A DNA stretch of 64,000 nucleotides from Chalara sp. BL73 (GCA_918026815.1 CAKJVC010000006.1:930001-994000), one strand, 5' to 3'; shown: positions 45,084-55,678, numbered from the stretch's first letter. Made by a program: numbers and translations. The notes: a model not told the origin generated them from the sequence alone.

Positions 45084-45779
45084 TTAACCTAAATCTGCGT
45101 TAAGTTCAACGCCAGCCATCGTCCAAATCTTCTGCAGTGGAGCCCTGTCCAACACAATGCCCTCACAGTGATGGATATGGTCTATTCCATTAGATCTCCT
45201 TTCGACTGTCACCCCGGTGAACTTAGACCGGTAGTGCTTGCGCCATGTATACATGCAGTGCATAATATGCCACTCTTGTGTCGTGTAGAAGACACCGCCA
45301 ACTTCCGCTAGCAAGCCCATCTCTTCACGAGTGAGACGAGTCGTGCCGTTGAGCTCAGCCCAATATGGCCATTCACCTCCCGCAAGTGGGCCTTGCTTAT
45401 CGAAATCGTCCGAAAGCTCCATGTCCAGGCACTGAGGCGGTAGCCATCCAAGTGCTAGTGGCGTGAATATGCAACCCCTAGAGAGCGCTTCCGCAACGGT
45501 AGTCCCACCACAAGAGCACGACACAGGCTTGGGAAACTCAGATGTAGTTAATTTCCCGAGGTTGCAAAGTCCCCAGAACGCAAACCCGATAAGTATACTC
45601 TTCACGAGGAGGACTAAGTAATGACCGCTTTTGAATTTTGCCTTAGAATTGTGTGTAACATCTAGTTCACTGTCTAGACTTTGACCGTCATCGCTGGACT
45701 CATGCAAGAGGCTGTAGTTGGCTTTGCCGCCATGGGTATCCGTCTTATTCGACGAAGTCATCTGCTTAAACAATTTCAT
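45084..45779 (-). CDS. UstYa-like (DUF3328) oxidase, RiPP locus
   Basis: 231 aa from MKLFKQMTSS (45779). A tiny upstream exon ending at a GTAAGT near 45,829 is possible, because TTATGTAG lies just before this start. A cytosolic N-terminus is followed by one transmembrane segment at about 53-75 (YLVLLVKSILIGFAFWGL). The lumenal part has CSCGGTTVAEALSRGCIF, GWLPPQCLDMELSDDFD, and the paired signature HIMHC (His171/His174/Cys175) and HIHHC (His201/His204/Cys205). Paired HxxHC motifs define the UstYa family, copper-dependent-type oxidases that cyclise, hydroxylate or chlorinate peptides in ustiloxin, asperipin, phomopsin, victorin and cyclochlorotine pathways. It sits 1.3 kb from, and divergent to, the repeat precursor. 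Intact. Confidence 0.87.
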   Translation of the reverse strand: MKLFKQMTSSNKTDTHGGKANYSLLHESSDDGQSLDSELDVTHNSKAKFKSGHYLVLLVKSILIGFAFWGLCNLGKLTTSEFPKPVSCSCGGTTVAEALSRGCIFTPLALGWLPPQCLDMELSDDFDKQGPLAGGEWPYWAELNGTTRLTREEMGLLAEVGGVFYTTQEWHIMHCMYTWRKHYRSKFTGVTVERRSNGIDHIHHCEGIVLDRAPLQKIWTMAGVELNADLG

Positions 45780-47106
45780 TCTACATAAATGAGTTTTGAA
45801 AATAAAGGTCAATGCAATGACTTACACATTCATCGTCACTTGTTTCGTTGCGCTAAAGAAAGGTGTATCGGATTTGGGCTATGTGTGAGAAAGCTCTCTG
45901 AACTGACTTGGTTAAGATAAAAGAAAGAAAGGACAAAGTTAAGGGATAAAAATGGATCAGCTCCCTTCTATCACAAACATTGATGGCGCTCCGGGGTCGG
46001 CAACGGACCGTGTAGGCCGAGCTGAATGAATGCGATCCACAATGAGCTTCCTTGTGCCACCCGAAAATGTGCATTTTAGGCTGATAGCTTTCTATGTAAG
46101 GTATCGGAGTACGGGTAGCATTTTACCGAGTCTCTGGCGTTGCCTCAGTTTGAGGAAGATGCAGCACATTATGCATGTTTCTGCCATTTGGGAACTTTCC
46201 TCACTCCTTTGGGCGAAAGCTCGGGCCGCACTCAGTGTGAATAATCCCACCGCTTACACGTTATGAATATATTACGATTTATGTTCTATAGGTATTGTAA
46301 ACCGGCCGTAGATTACCTAAATCCTTCAGCCCATGGCGTCTGATAATGTCGACTTATAGGTTATTGGTATGTTTAAATGCTGGAAAATTGACGGCTATAA
46401 CGAATCACTAGTACTGCACACTAGTAATAAGATACTCCTAACATGCACTACATGGCGCCATAAAGTGAACCGCCACTATATAGGATATACTAAAGCAGAA
46501 GCAAATAATTTTACTTTAGAGTAATGTAGTCCTTGAAGTTGAGGTGTAACGATAGAGATATATAGATGGGACACGTAACTCTAATAAGTTTAAATCGTCC
46601 CGAAGTAAACCAAGCGGTTAATTTAATAGCATTTGTTAAATATATATGGTATTCCACCTATAAATTCTGTTAGAACGATTGATGCGTCCTTGGATATGGG
46701 CGTCTTTTCAGGTACGAGGACTTTACAACTTGATATTATGCAGTAATCCGCAGCCAGTTTCGACATTTCATTCATTTTTTGCGTCACTAGCAATGCCACC
46801 GCCATAAAGCAACACTAACATAACCCTGCATCAGCTCATGCAGTGCTTCGGTTCCTGATAACGCTTGTGACCTCTGAACTAAAAGCCAGAGATGTGAGTA
46901 CTAGCTCATGGGTCCATGCAAATTCTCAATTGAGCCTTTGAAGCACGTCTCGCATACTCTCTACACTTCCGAGAACGTAGGGTATATAACACCTATCGAC
47001 GGGTCCGGGTTTTCAATCATAAAACATTCCTCCAGTACCACCTAACGCCTTAGAGATAAACCACTTTCCAATCTATCAATCTCAACCCATTTTTCACCTT
47101 TGCAAG
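45780..47106. promoter_or_regulatory. Divergent region UstYa-1 / RiPP precursor
   Basis: About 1.3 kb. A TATA-like GGTATATAAC lies at 46981-46990, about 115 bp before the precursor start, and a pyrimidine-rich leader precedes the ATG. Small open frames here (e.g. 46623-46805) have no support. Confidence 0.5.
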
Positions 47107-47484
47107 ATGCGTTTCTATACCAATGCTGTCCTCGCCGCTGTTCTCTTCGGCTTGGCAAGCTCTGCGCCAGCACCTATTCCAAACGACGCCCTAGTATTCC
47201 CTGTCCGCTCATACACCGACGATAAACGCGACGCTGCTCTGAATGCAGTGAAGCCAGATTCTGAGAAGCGCAGTGCAGCTTTGAATGCAGTGAAGCCAGA
47301 CTCTGAGAAGCGCGGTGCGGCTTTGAATGCAGTCAAGCCAGATTCCGAGAAGCGCGGAGCCGCCCTTAACGCTGTGAAGCCGGACTCCGAGAAACGCGGA
47401 GCAGCACTAAATGCTGTTAAGCCAGACTCGGAAAAGCGTGGTGCTGCTTTGAATGCAGTCAAGCCCGACTCCGAGAATCTTTAG
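47107..47484 (+). CDS. Repeat-containing secreted RiPP precursor (dikaritin-type), Kex2-processed
   Basis: 125 aa, single exon. Residues 1-19 (MRFYTNAVLAAVLFGLASS) are a signal peptide ending before APAPIPN. A leader to residue 41 ends DDKR. Then come six 14-residue repeats, [D/S/G]AALNAVKPDSEKR, each set off by Lys-Arg for Kex2 cleavage; the last reads ...PDSENL and lacks the dibasic site. After Kex2 and carboxypeptidase trimming each repeat would give a 12-mer. The design matches UstA/PhomA-type precursors, and UstYa-like genes lie on both sides. Codon choice differs between repeats while the peptide is constant, so the peptide is under selection. No aromatic residue occurs in the repeat, unlike ustiloxin or phomopsin cores. 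A mating-pheromone or other Kex2-excised peptide is the alternative. Confidence 0.88.
   Translation: MRFYTNAVLAAVLFGLASSAPAPIPNDALVFPVRSYTDDKRDAALNAVKPDSEKRSAALNAVKPDSEKRGAALNAVKPDSEKRGAALNAVKPDSEKRGAALNAVKPDSEKRGAALNAVKPDSENL
47230..47481 (+). repeat. Six 42-bp coding tandem repeats
   Basis: Copies start at 47230, 47272, 47314, 47356, 47398 and 47440. Synonymous sites vary freely (Leu as CTG, TTG, CTT, CTA; Val as GTG, GTC, GTT; Ser as TCT, TCC, TCG), but residues 2-12 are identical in all copies. Confidence 0.95.
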
Positions 47485-47736
47485 GAGTAAGCTGAGCCCA
47501 CAGGATATCCTCGCCAAACGATGGACGTAGGGAGTGGGGGGATATTAAGGGTTCGCGAGTGGACTAGAGGCTCGGAGGTGGCGCATCGTCTCCACAGACA
47601 GATTTCAAATGCAATTGAGTGCTAGGCCAAATTTCTGTATGTGATGGACAGTCTTTACTTTGAAACTGGTGGAGGTTTAGCAACATAATGAGAACATGCC
47701 AGCTCAGCCAACCCATAGTGTTCCCTTCCTCTTACT

Positions 47737-48231
47737 CTAATACGTTTCTAAATGCCTTTGCACAACATAGTTAAGTTGTGATACATTTCCTTTATCCGGA
47801 TTTATTGAAAAGAGTATGCTGCTTTGACTCTCAGCGCCACTTGAGCCGGGACTTCTTCCCCTTCTAACAACTTGCCATCGTTGGTCAATAGAAACAGCCT
47901 TTCCAATGTCTTTTCTTTTTAAGAAGTATCGACCTCCATTGTATTGAAGGATGGTATCAATATCAGATGCAAGATTGTGCAGGGGTCTAGATCTAAAAAT
48001 AGATAGACTCTGACGTCGCTTTAGGTTCGGGCCTTCTCTCTTGAAGGCTTTCCTTGGATGCTGCTATTGAATATCTTCGCAATACGCCTAATCCGGCACC
48101 CATGTCAAGGTCGCATTAACTTTATCCAGAGAGCTAGTCTTACTGCAGAGCTCCGTAAAGTGATATTTGTTCAAAGCGCTGTTTGCGCTTGAGGGGCTGA
48201 AATGCAACACTAAATCCGAATCTACCACCAT
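47737..48231 (-). pseudogene. Unrecognised reading frame with two in-frame TAG, inside RiPP locus
   Basis: From ATG at 48231 the frame reads MVVDSDLVLHFSPSS to TLTWVPD, then TAG at 48090-48088, seven codons, TAG at 48066-48064, and then 108 further codons to a stop at 47739-47737. The composition is protein-like throughout: KREGPNLKRRQSLSIF, ASDIDTILQYNGGRYFLKRK, SQSSILFSINPDKG. Both stops are TAG, as if from CAG (Gln) by C-to-T change, and the frame is unchanged across them, which argues for a recently inactivated gene. A very short intron (GTGCCG to CAATAG, under 45 nt) removing both stops is possible. I recognise no family. Confidence 0.45.
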
Positions 48232-49035
48232 TTTGTATTACCCCTTTTCCACTTATGATTATAAGATGTACTCTATGTAGTCTTGTATAGAGAGATCGCC
48301 AAGTGCGTCACTTACCCATCGTTATAAGAATAAGTATGCCTGTCAATTTCGCTGTTGAATAAAAGCGTCACTGTCAAGGTATACCATTGGGCGGCACGTA
48401 CAACAAGAAGAGTTGTTGAAGCTCTTTAGCCCCACCATTTTAACTAGTTTGTGAAGTTACACCGATGTCAAACTGTTGTAAAGCCAAGCTCTATTAAACC
48501 TTACGCCATCGCGGTAGGCGATTATGCCACAAGATCCCGGTTGCTTAGCTGCATGCGGAGTCTCGGATGCAGGGTCTTTCTTATACCGAAAAATTGTCTA
48601 CTGACCAAGGGTGCTTACCTCGACCTACTTTGGTAAGTTTATTGGCTGATTATATACGCAAATAATAAGACATCATTTAAGGCGAAGATCTGGCTGATTT
48701 GGGTCAACTGTGATGCAGTGCCAATGGTAGGGTCACTTGGCAATCCCATGGCTTGTTCGGTAACGGTCATTTCCAGGAATTAGCATGATGAGTATTGGCA
48801 TAGCTGAAGTTTTCAATAAAGTGGTGAATACCCTTCTCCGTAGCATAGCATATACGATGGGTTATGCGTCGAGAAGGTGCCGTGGATGCGCTAAAGTCCG
48901 TGGCAGTGCAGCCTCAAGTAAGACAATGCACTAGAAAGTAGGCTCTCCGCTATCGGTACCTCGATGCTGCTTGCTCCTCAGCTTCAGACAGTGTCGATAC
49001 TTTCTTCATCTCTCTCTTTATTTCTCTCTACTTTC
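48232..49035. other. Intergenic, nothing recognised
   Basis: About 800 bp upstream of the second UstYa-like gene; no supported gene or repeat. Confidence 0.5.
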
Positions 49036-50019
49036 ATGCCTCAACTCATCGAGGGTCACAATACTATAGGTTTCAAAAGAGGAAGCGTCAATACTGACAG
49101 ATATATCTCAGACTTTCAATCAACTGAGTATATTCCATTGCCTGCCAAAGACTCCTCTACTCTCGTAGATGCCACTTTCTTGGACAGGTCTAGGGAAGTC
49201 CCCAGAATATTGCTCTTCGGAAATTTGTAGACTTAAAGGGAGAGATGGAGAACGTGTATCTAGGGTAAAATTTCCACCACTTCAGTTTGTAGAGGTATCT
49301 AATTTGCGTTCCTAATCAGTGAACACGATAATGCTTCAGTTGAGAAGCTTCTACCAAGTGAGAGCGCACATGAAGACTACAAGCAAGCTTTGAGTGAACT
49401 TTACAAGCCTGAGAGAAAGCAAAAGATCCGACGGTATCTAAGGATAGTGAGGGATATGGTGCTTTATGCACTTGCACTCTGGGGTTTGTTCGGTATCTTT
49501 AAAGAAGCTGTTCACAAGCTTCCGCAAGCCATTCATCATGAGCACCAGCATCTCGAACACCAACACAATATTCCAGAAAGTCGCCGCTCTTGTGCTTGCG
49601 GAAATTCAACAGCTGAAGCAATCTCACTTGGTTGCGTCTACGACTCCTTATCTCCTGCATGGATGCAACCATACTGTCAAGACGCTGAACTCACCGCTGA
49701 ATTCGAAACACTGGGAGACGGACCCAATGGGACATGGACCTACTATGCGGATCGAAATCATACTCAAGAGCTGAGTATGTCCGAGGTCATGTCTATGGCA
49801 GATGATCCAGATTCCCGTTTCCATGTGACCTGGGAGTGGCATGTTGTACACTGCTACATGTATTGGATCAAGCAATTCCGCTCGCAGACGAGTGGCGTTG
49901 TTGTGGAAGCGAGATATGATACAGAAGCTCATATTAGGCATTGCGCGGAGGTGTTCCAGAACCCGGTATGGGGGACTTCGTCTGGTGTTGTGCTTAATGC
50001 TGATATTGATGATCCTTAG
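49036..50019 (+). CDS. UstYa-like (DUF3328) oxidase, second copy, RiPP locus
   Basis: Exon 1 starts MPQLIEGHNTIGFKRGS and contains EYIPLPAKDSS, like the YxPLP N-terminal motif of the family. Exon 2 starts at 49320 after CTAAT...CCTAATCAG and continues EHDNASVEKLLPSE into the main frame. The donor is uncertain: GTAGAC at 49227 or GTCTAG near 49187 both restore the frame. One transmembrane segment (VLYALALWGLFGIF) is followed by SCACGNSTAEAISLGCVY, AWMQPYCQDAEL, and the paired motifs HVVHC and HIRHC. The C-terminus GVVLNADID mirrors GVELNADLG of the first copy, so both belong to one subfamily. It transcribes away from the precursor and would oxidise the core peptides in the secretory pathway. 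Confidence 0.85.
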
Positions 50020-50738
50020 AGCACCGAGGCAGGTCTTATCGAAGGACGTACTTTTTTCCTGTAGCAAGCTCCTAACATATATTCCTGCCGAAGTTTGAAT
50101 GTGTATAGAACTTCCATACAAAAACTTTACTTATCTAAAGTTGCGTTTTAAAGCGAAGAAAATCCATCCCTGTTTCGTTATTATGGCTAAGGTAATCCTT
50201 GATTGAAGATTAAAATAGTCGATTGGATATCCGAGGGGAAGTAAGTATGTTAGATATAAGTATTGTGTGTCTAGTTACTGGTAACAAGAATAGTATTCGA
50301 GTTGAGCACAAGGCTCCTATTTGATGACAAGCTATCTGCTTATATACAACCTCTGTGGTGTAGCTGGAGCCTCCAGATCCTCCTGAACTCCATCATGTGA
50401 TCTTTCCCCATCATCCCGTAATGTTTTTACTCTGTTACATCATACTCCTTGAAAGAATCGTATGGTTGCCTGACTATATGCATGTGGTTTATAAAGTAAA
50501 AGGTGAGCGCTCCCGGTGCGGGTTAAAGAAACCCTACGCAACTACACACTTTACAACTTCGCAAAAATACAATTGTGTTGCGATCGCGATCCTCGTGCAC
50601 CTAATTATTTTAGGATGCAGAACGAGCTAGGGGCAATTACTCCTTGGCCGATCGCAGATACTTGGGGGCAGTGCTTACGCAATTCAAGCAATCTTAAGGC
50701 GGCGGCGCTCCTAGGATGCTATACTATCATGATAAGAA
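50020..50738. other. Intergenic, nothing recognised
   Basis: About 700 bp; 3' region of the UstYa-like gene and AT-rich DNA. Confidence 0.5.
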
Positions 50739-50960
50739 GTGTTATGTAATCCGGTTAGGAAGCTACGGGATCCAGGTGTGAAAGCCTCCTGACGAAGTAA
50801 TAGGAGCCCCCAGCACTATAACTAGCTACGAAGGTTCTATATAGGTAGCTAGTACTTTTTTTAGGACAGCGGCTTCGTGGCTAACTCAAACAGTACTTCC
50901 ATACTTGTTATTGTGATATTGCTAGTATACGTGATATACCTTCTTCTTACTAGACTTCCT
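50739..50960 (+). mobile_element. LTR-like sequence, diverged copy of the one near 44,030-44,320
   Basis: Shares, in the same order and orientation, CGAAGGTTCTATATAGGTAG, then AACTCAAACAGTACTTCCA with ACTTGTTATTG, then GTGATATACCTTCTTCTTAC, with CGAAGGCTCTATATAAGTAG and following sequence near 44,200-44,310. It starts around TGTTATGTAATCC. Probably a solo LTR of the same family; boundaries are approximate. Confidence 0.45.
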
Positions 50961-52689
50961 CGACCTGACAAAATCCTCTGTCTATAGGTCTATAGGTCTT
51001 TAGACGCATGGACCGTTACATTATTTTCCCTTTCCCCCGTCGTGCGGAGGACTGACGTGTAATACTACACACAGCGCAGGACACGCCGTTTGCCATTATA
51101 ACCGTTCAACTTTTGATACTTTACCGGAAGATGTGCGTCAACGTATGGTCAATACCTACGACGCGGGGAAGGTATGTGCTCCGGGAGTTAGGCGAGGAGG
51201 TTCTGATGAGGAGATTTCACCCAGAGATGCCGATTACTTCAAAATATATAATGGAGGGTAGGTGCCAGCCGGGGCTTATAGAAAAAGGAATGGGGAAGAG
51301 AAAGAAGAAGAGAGGAGGTAGGTAACAGAAGAGGAGGAGAGAGATGAGGATCTAGGTCACTACTTTAAGTGTATAGAGATCTTATTGCTTTATTCTACTT
51401 CCAGCTGTACCTAACTTCTACCTGAGGGAAGCCTGATTTCGGAGGCGGCGGTGCCCCGGCGACGACAAGGTGTAGCAGTGGTAGTTAGCTCTGAGGAGAT
51501 CATCTAGACTAGTAAAGGTCGGCGCCGAAGCTCAGTTCCTGGATTTCCGATTAGGCGACACTAGGTTTTAGAGACGGGACAAAAACCAGGTAAGTTATAA
51601 ATAGGCAGAAATAAATGAGATACGAACCTATTTGAAGCAAGCCGTTTTGCTCATTTCATAGACTATCGGCGGGATTCCGATTTTCCATTCACACAACACA
51701 CATGCTCCTATACAGCCTTCTGCGTCAAGACGTGATGAGGGCGGCGCAAGCGGCCAACTGAGACAAGCCTAGAAGCAGTGTAAGAGGGGCGAGCAATTTT
51801 GGGAAGGCTGAGTTGGGAGCTAGGAACATACGTGGAAGTATTCCCCAACTTCTTCAGCATCCTCCTGCGAGATGTGTCCCGAGAAGTGCGGAGCCTTGTA
51901 CAAGAATGGCTGGTAGGCTATGTACTTTGCGTAACAATACTTAATCCTCAAAAGTGCAACTCGGACATAATACATGTAATGCACAGGCTCTGAGCCAAGG
52001 TCTGCTATGAAGGGAGCACTGCAACTAGCAGGTGCAGACAGGCTGGGATCTATAGGCTGGCTGAAAGTCTCCCTGCCAATTCCCACGGGCTGGTGAGTGC
52101 GGCAGCGGGTCAGGTCACCTTCAGCTCACTGGAGTTCTCGCAGAAGCATGCTACGCTATCGGAAAAGCTGTGATGCCCATTGATTTAGCAATACATCCCA
52201 GGGTGATGATTCGAGGTCGCTTATTGATATGGCGAGTTGGTCAGCAGTGCTAGTGGGACACTCACTAACTGTTCAGTGAATATCCGAACACAGTCGTCAA
52301 GGTGCAACTTGGGAAGTACTGTGGTGCTCTAAATACGACGAATGGTTCCTTCGGTGATTATCTTCAGTGAAAGGCGTGTTAATACTTGGGAAGCCTACCA
52401 TCTTTGCAATTGTTACAGCGTCAGGGGTATAATATCAAAGTCAAGATATAAACCTCTATAATCTAATTAAGATTGGTTTGTTTTGTGGACTACTTCAAGC
52501 AGTGCCTACGTGTCCATGATCGCGCAATTCCAAAGCATGCGTTTGAAGAGATCGCCCCGAGGTGAATTCCATACTACTAGATATCTTAGACGAATTAGTA
52601 CAATGGGGAAACCAAAAAAAACTCGGGACATACCAAGTAACAAGAATTTGGCAGGAAGGTGACGCGGATACTGATAGGCTCTAGAATTT
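50961..52689. other. Gene-poor stretch
   Basis: About 1.7 kb. A purine-rich segment at about 51,280-51,350 (AGAAGAGGAGG type) and scattered short frames without family resemblance. I see no supportable gene. Confidence 0.45.
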
Positions 52690-53007
52690 CTATGTGCAAC
52701 GAATGAGCATTACAACACGTGTCGACGAATATGCACTCGTAAGATGCCGAAAGGTAGATTCATAGTAAAGCCTATAAGCATCATATGAGTCTCCCTCATT
52801 CACAGTAAACCCGAGCAAGATACACACTTCTGAGATAGGACTTGGATGCTTTCTAGCTCTTATGATGAACCTCTTCGAGTTCACTCTAGTAAGGATTTCC
52901 AAGATGAAAGTTTGCCTGTTCATAAAAGGGTAGAGGAAATTAAACGAGTCAAAATACGTATTTGACAAACGATTCATTACTCCCTGGGTTAAGTCAAGGA
53001 ATGTCAC
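52690..53007 (-). pseudogene. Fungal transcription-factor-domain remnant
   Basis: A 105-residue frame with NRLSNTYFDSFNFLYPFMNR then QTFILEILTRVNSKRF resembles the start of the fungal-specific transcription factor domain (the YFDxFNFLYPxxxRxxF region). It is followed by GFTVNEGDSYDAYRLYYEST. No zinc-cluster region or continuing domain could be joined on either side, so I read it as a remnant. Confidence 0.4.
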
Positions 53008-54502
53008 CTTGTCCTCCTAATATTTTTAGGAGCTTGTGGCTACATACCTACAAACGGATGAACCTCAGAACGCCGTCCAAAAACAAGTCCCGTATTTCTT
53101 GCTAAACATTAACCAGAAACGCTATTCACCTTCTTGTGAATCTTCAACCCCTAATGTTCGATGGCTGAGCCTGGAACATGAGCTATTATTGTATGGCAGG
53201 CCATGTACGAATTCTGTAAACAGCAGATGCATGACGGTACCGCAAGTTACTCTGCAGGAAGGCCCTAGGGTTTGCTTGTGTATATGATCGGCCCTGTGAC
53301 GTTGAAAAGGGTGTCGAAGAAAGGTAGAGGTCATCTACTTCATACTGAAAAAGGGCTGGCTGGTGTGAGAAGTCTGCACAAGGCCGAATCCGGTGGCCAT
53401 AGGAGTAGGAAGTGATCAAATTTGTTCTCTAGGCTCTTTGGCTTGGTCTAATATTCTAACGAGGGTCTTGCCTTCCTTGTTAAGAGCACTTGTAAGCCTA
53501 ACTCTCCAAACAAAGCCCGGCCTGCTTCCTCAATCGGCAGACATCACAGGCTTTCAACACTACACATTAGTTCAGGAAACCATAGTAGATGGGGGATTAC
53601 ATGATGTTGGGTTTATCCAGAGATGTTGCGAAGAAAGTCAAGGCTCACCTAGGCGGCTATACTGCCGCTTCCCTCCGGTTTACCAGGGTTAAGGGCCGGA
53701 GGCGGAGGCAGATTTCCTGTTCATAGCCGACACACCAAAGCCGTAGCACATTGCAGAGTTGAGGTAAATGCCAGTAGCTTGGGGCGAAATAAAACAGAAT
53801 AGGCTGACTGGTGTAGCGTTGAGGGGGGAGGTAATAGAGGACAAGGAGGCCCTCAATACTGTCAAAGGGTTGGTTGCGATACATGTGACTGGTGGGAAGC
53901 TGGCAGCAACACTCCTTCTTACTTCCTGGTTCGGCGTGCACCGCACTAGGTGACTGCCCTCACTCAAACCTTGACCCGAGATCGGTTCTACACATGGCTA
54001 GATTAAAGAACTTGCATGTTTAATAAATATTAAATTAGTTGGATCTAAAGGACACCACTATCGTAAAAAACCCCTAAACACTTCTCCTTTAATTATAGTA
54101 ATAATTAAGTTAAGTAGTAAAATTTAGTTACTTTAACTATGCTTGAAGTTAGTAGCAAAGTCTGAATTAACAGTAAAATCTGAAGTAGATTAGGAATAGT
54201 CACGAGATATCGGTTACGACTTGCAGGCTCTAGGGCTTTACGCTGCAGCCTGGAGTGGACAGCCACACTCCTTGACTAGTGCACATCCCTTAATCCTGTG
54301 TCATATTCAACCCTCTTTCAACGCCCAGCAACATTCGGATATGGAATGAATCCAACTCCTTTATCCGAGCCTTCCAACAGCAAGCCGGAATCTCGCATGA
54401 GTTCTGCAGGCTATTCAGTCGTCACTTTGCAATGATAACGCTTTAAATGATTTTGTCGATCAACTCTTAATATCTAGTCACATCCTTCGGTATAACTCAA
54501 TC
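53008..54502. other. Gene-poor stretch, nothing recognised
   Basis: About 1.5 kb. The left part has short frames without family resemblance; 54,000-54,200 is AT-rich and probably transposon debris. Confidence 0.45.
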
Positions 54503-55678
54503 ATGTTTCTTTCTCTTCTTTCTGTTGCTATATGGTCGGCGCCGTCGAATGCCATCTACACCGTCCTGCTCAAATTCATCTCTATTCCAAACAGCCCCTC
54601 ACTTCAGCAGCTCTCCTCGGGGATATCACTGTTAATAAACTTTTTGGCCGTGCTAAAGACTTGTCTGAGTTTGCACAGCTTAGCGTAGAGGAGTACGGCC
54701 ACCCCACTAGTGCCATCGGCAGTTAAGGTAACGAGGTCTACCATCTACCGTGATAACGTTATTGAAGCTAGTTGCATTACGCTACACTCGATTATATCTA
54801 CTCCACATTAGATGAACTCGGAAGCTACTACATTCCCCAGAACCAGACATTCGATGCTTTTACAAATTGTATTTCCGGCTCCAGACTGACCATTAACGGC
54901 AGCGTGCCACCATCGGCAATGCCTATGCTACGAACCCCACCAACGAGAAATCGACAGCCCATTTCCGGACTATTGACAGAAGTCAAGAATTATGGTTATA
55001 ACTCCACAGACTACCGTTCTGATAACAATGCCTCTGTTGTGCTTATTCCTCTGCTTATTCCTCGGGTGATTGCGCTCTATGGGAGGTATCGGAACAAGCT
55101 GGGCAAGCTGGTCATTGGCGAGGATCGTTGCAGTATCCCGGAGGCATTAAATTGCCACATTTAGTACGACCGACGCAGATGCCGAGCCATATCTGGCAAT
55201 GCTACGAGCTGGCGAGACAATCAAAACGACTGCATTCATTGATTCGTTTGTGGGAGCTGTTGGGACAACAAATATTATTGCACAAACGGGGGAAGGAGAC
55301 CCAGAGAACTGCGTCCTTCTGGGAGCAAACAGCGATAGCGTCACCAAGTGTCCTGGTATCAACGATAACGGCAGCGGAACTATTGCATTGCTCGAAGCGG
55401 CGACACATCTAGCCAGATAAGCGCAACGAAGAACTGCGTTCGGTTTGCTTGGCGGACTGGGGAAGAAGAAGGTTGTTAGGGTCTGAGTACTACAAGTCGG
55501 AAATATCAGACATAGAGAACTTGAAAATTTGTATGGTGATGGACTTCGACATGGTTGCGTCTCCAAATCTCGCACATCAAGTGTACAATGCCACAAACGC
55601 TGTCGAGCCAGTAGGATCTGAACAGCTTCGCAATCTGTATATAAAGTTCTGCAGAGACCAAAACCAGAATTACACGTA
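54503..55678 (+). pseudogene. M28 leucine aminopeptidase pseudogene (secreted type)
   Basis: Recognisable pieces in several frames: signal-like MFLSLLSVAIWSAPSNAI, then NKLFGRAKDLSEFAQLS, then YIYSTLDELGSYYIPQNQTF. The peptidase core follows as AVGTTNIIAQTGEGDPENCV then LLGANSDSV, and INDNGSGTIALLEAATHLAR. The tail is FDMVASPNLAHQVYNATNAV and SEQLRNLYIKF. This is the order of fungal M28 leucine aminopeptidases. Frameshifts separate the pieces, stops occur within them, the GEELGLLG segment is destroyed, and the zinc-ligand His of GxHSDSV reads Asn (GANSDSV). The 3' part is missing after about 55,678. Clearly inactive. Confidence 0.8.

Noticed and set aside
47115..47462. 115-codon open frame on the minus strand opposite the RiPP precursor
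   Set aside because: It is the mirror of the coding repeats, without independent features.
47230..47481. Regular 42-bp repeats could suggest a CRISPR-like or minisatellite array
   Set aside because: The units are exactly 14 codons, contain no spacers, and vary only at synonymous sites inside an open frame with a signal peptide; they are coding repeats.
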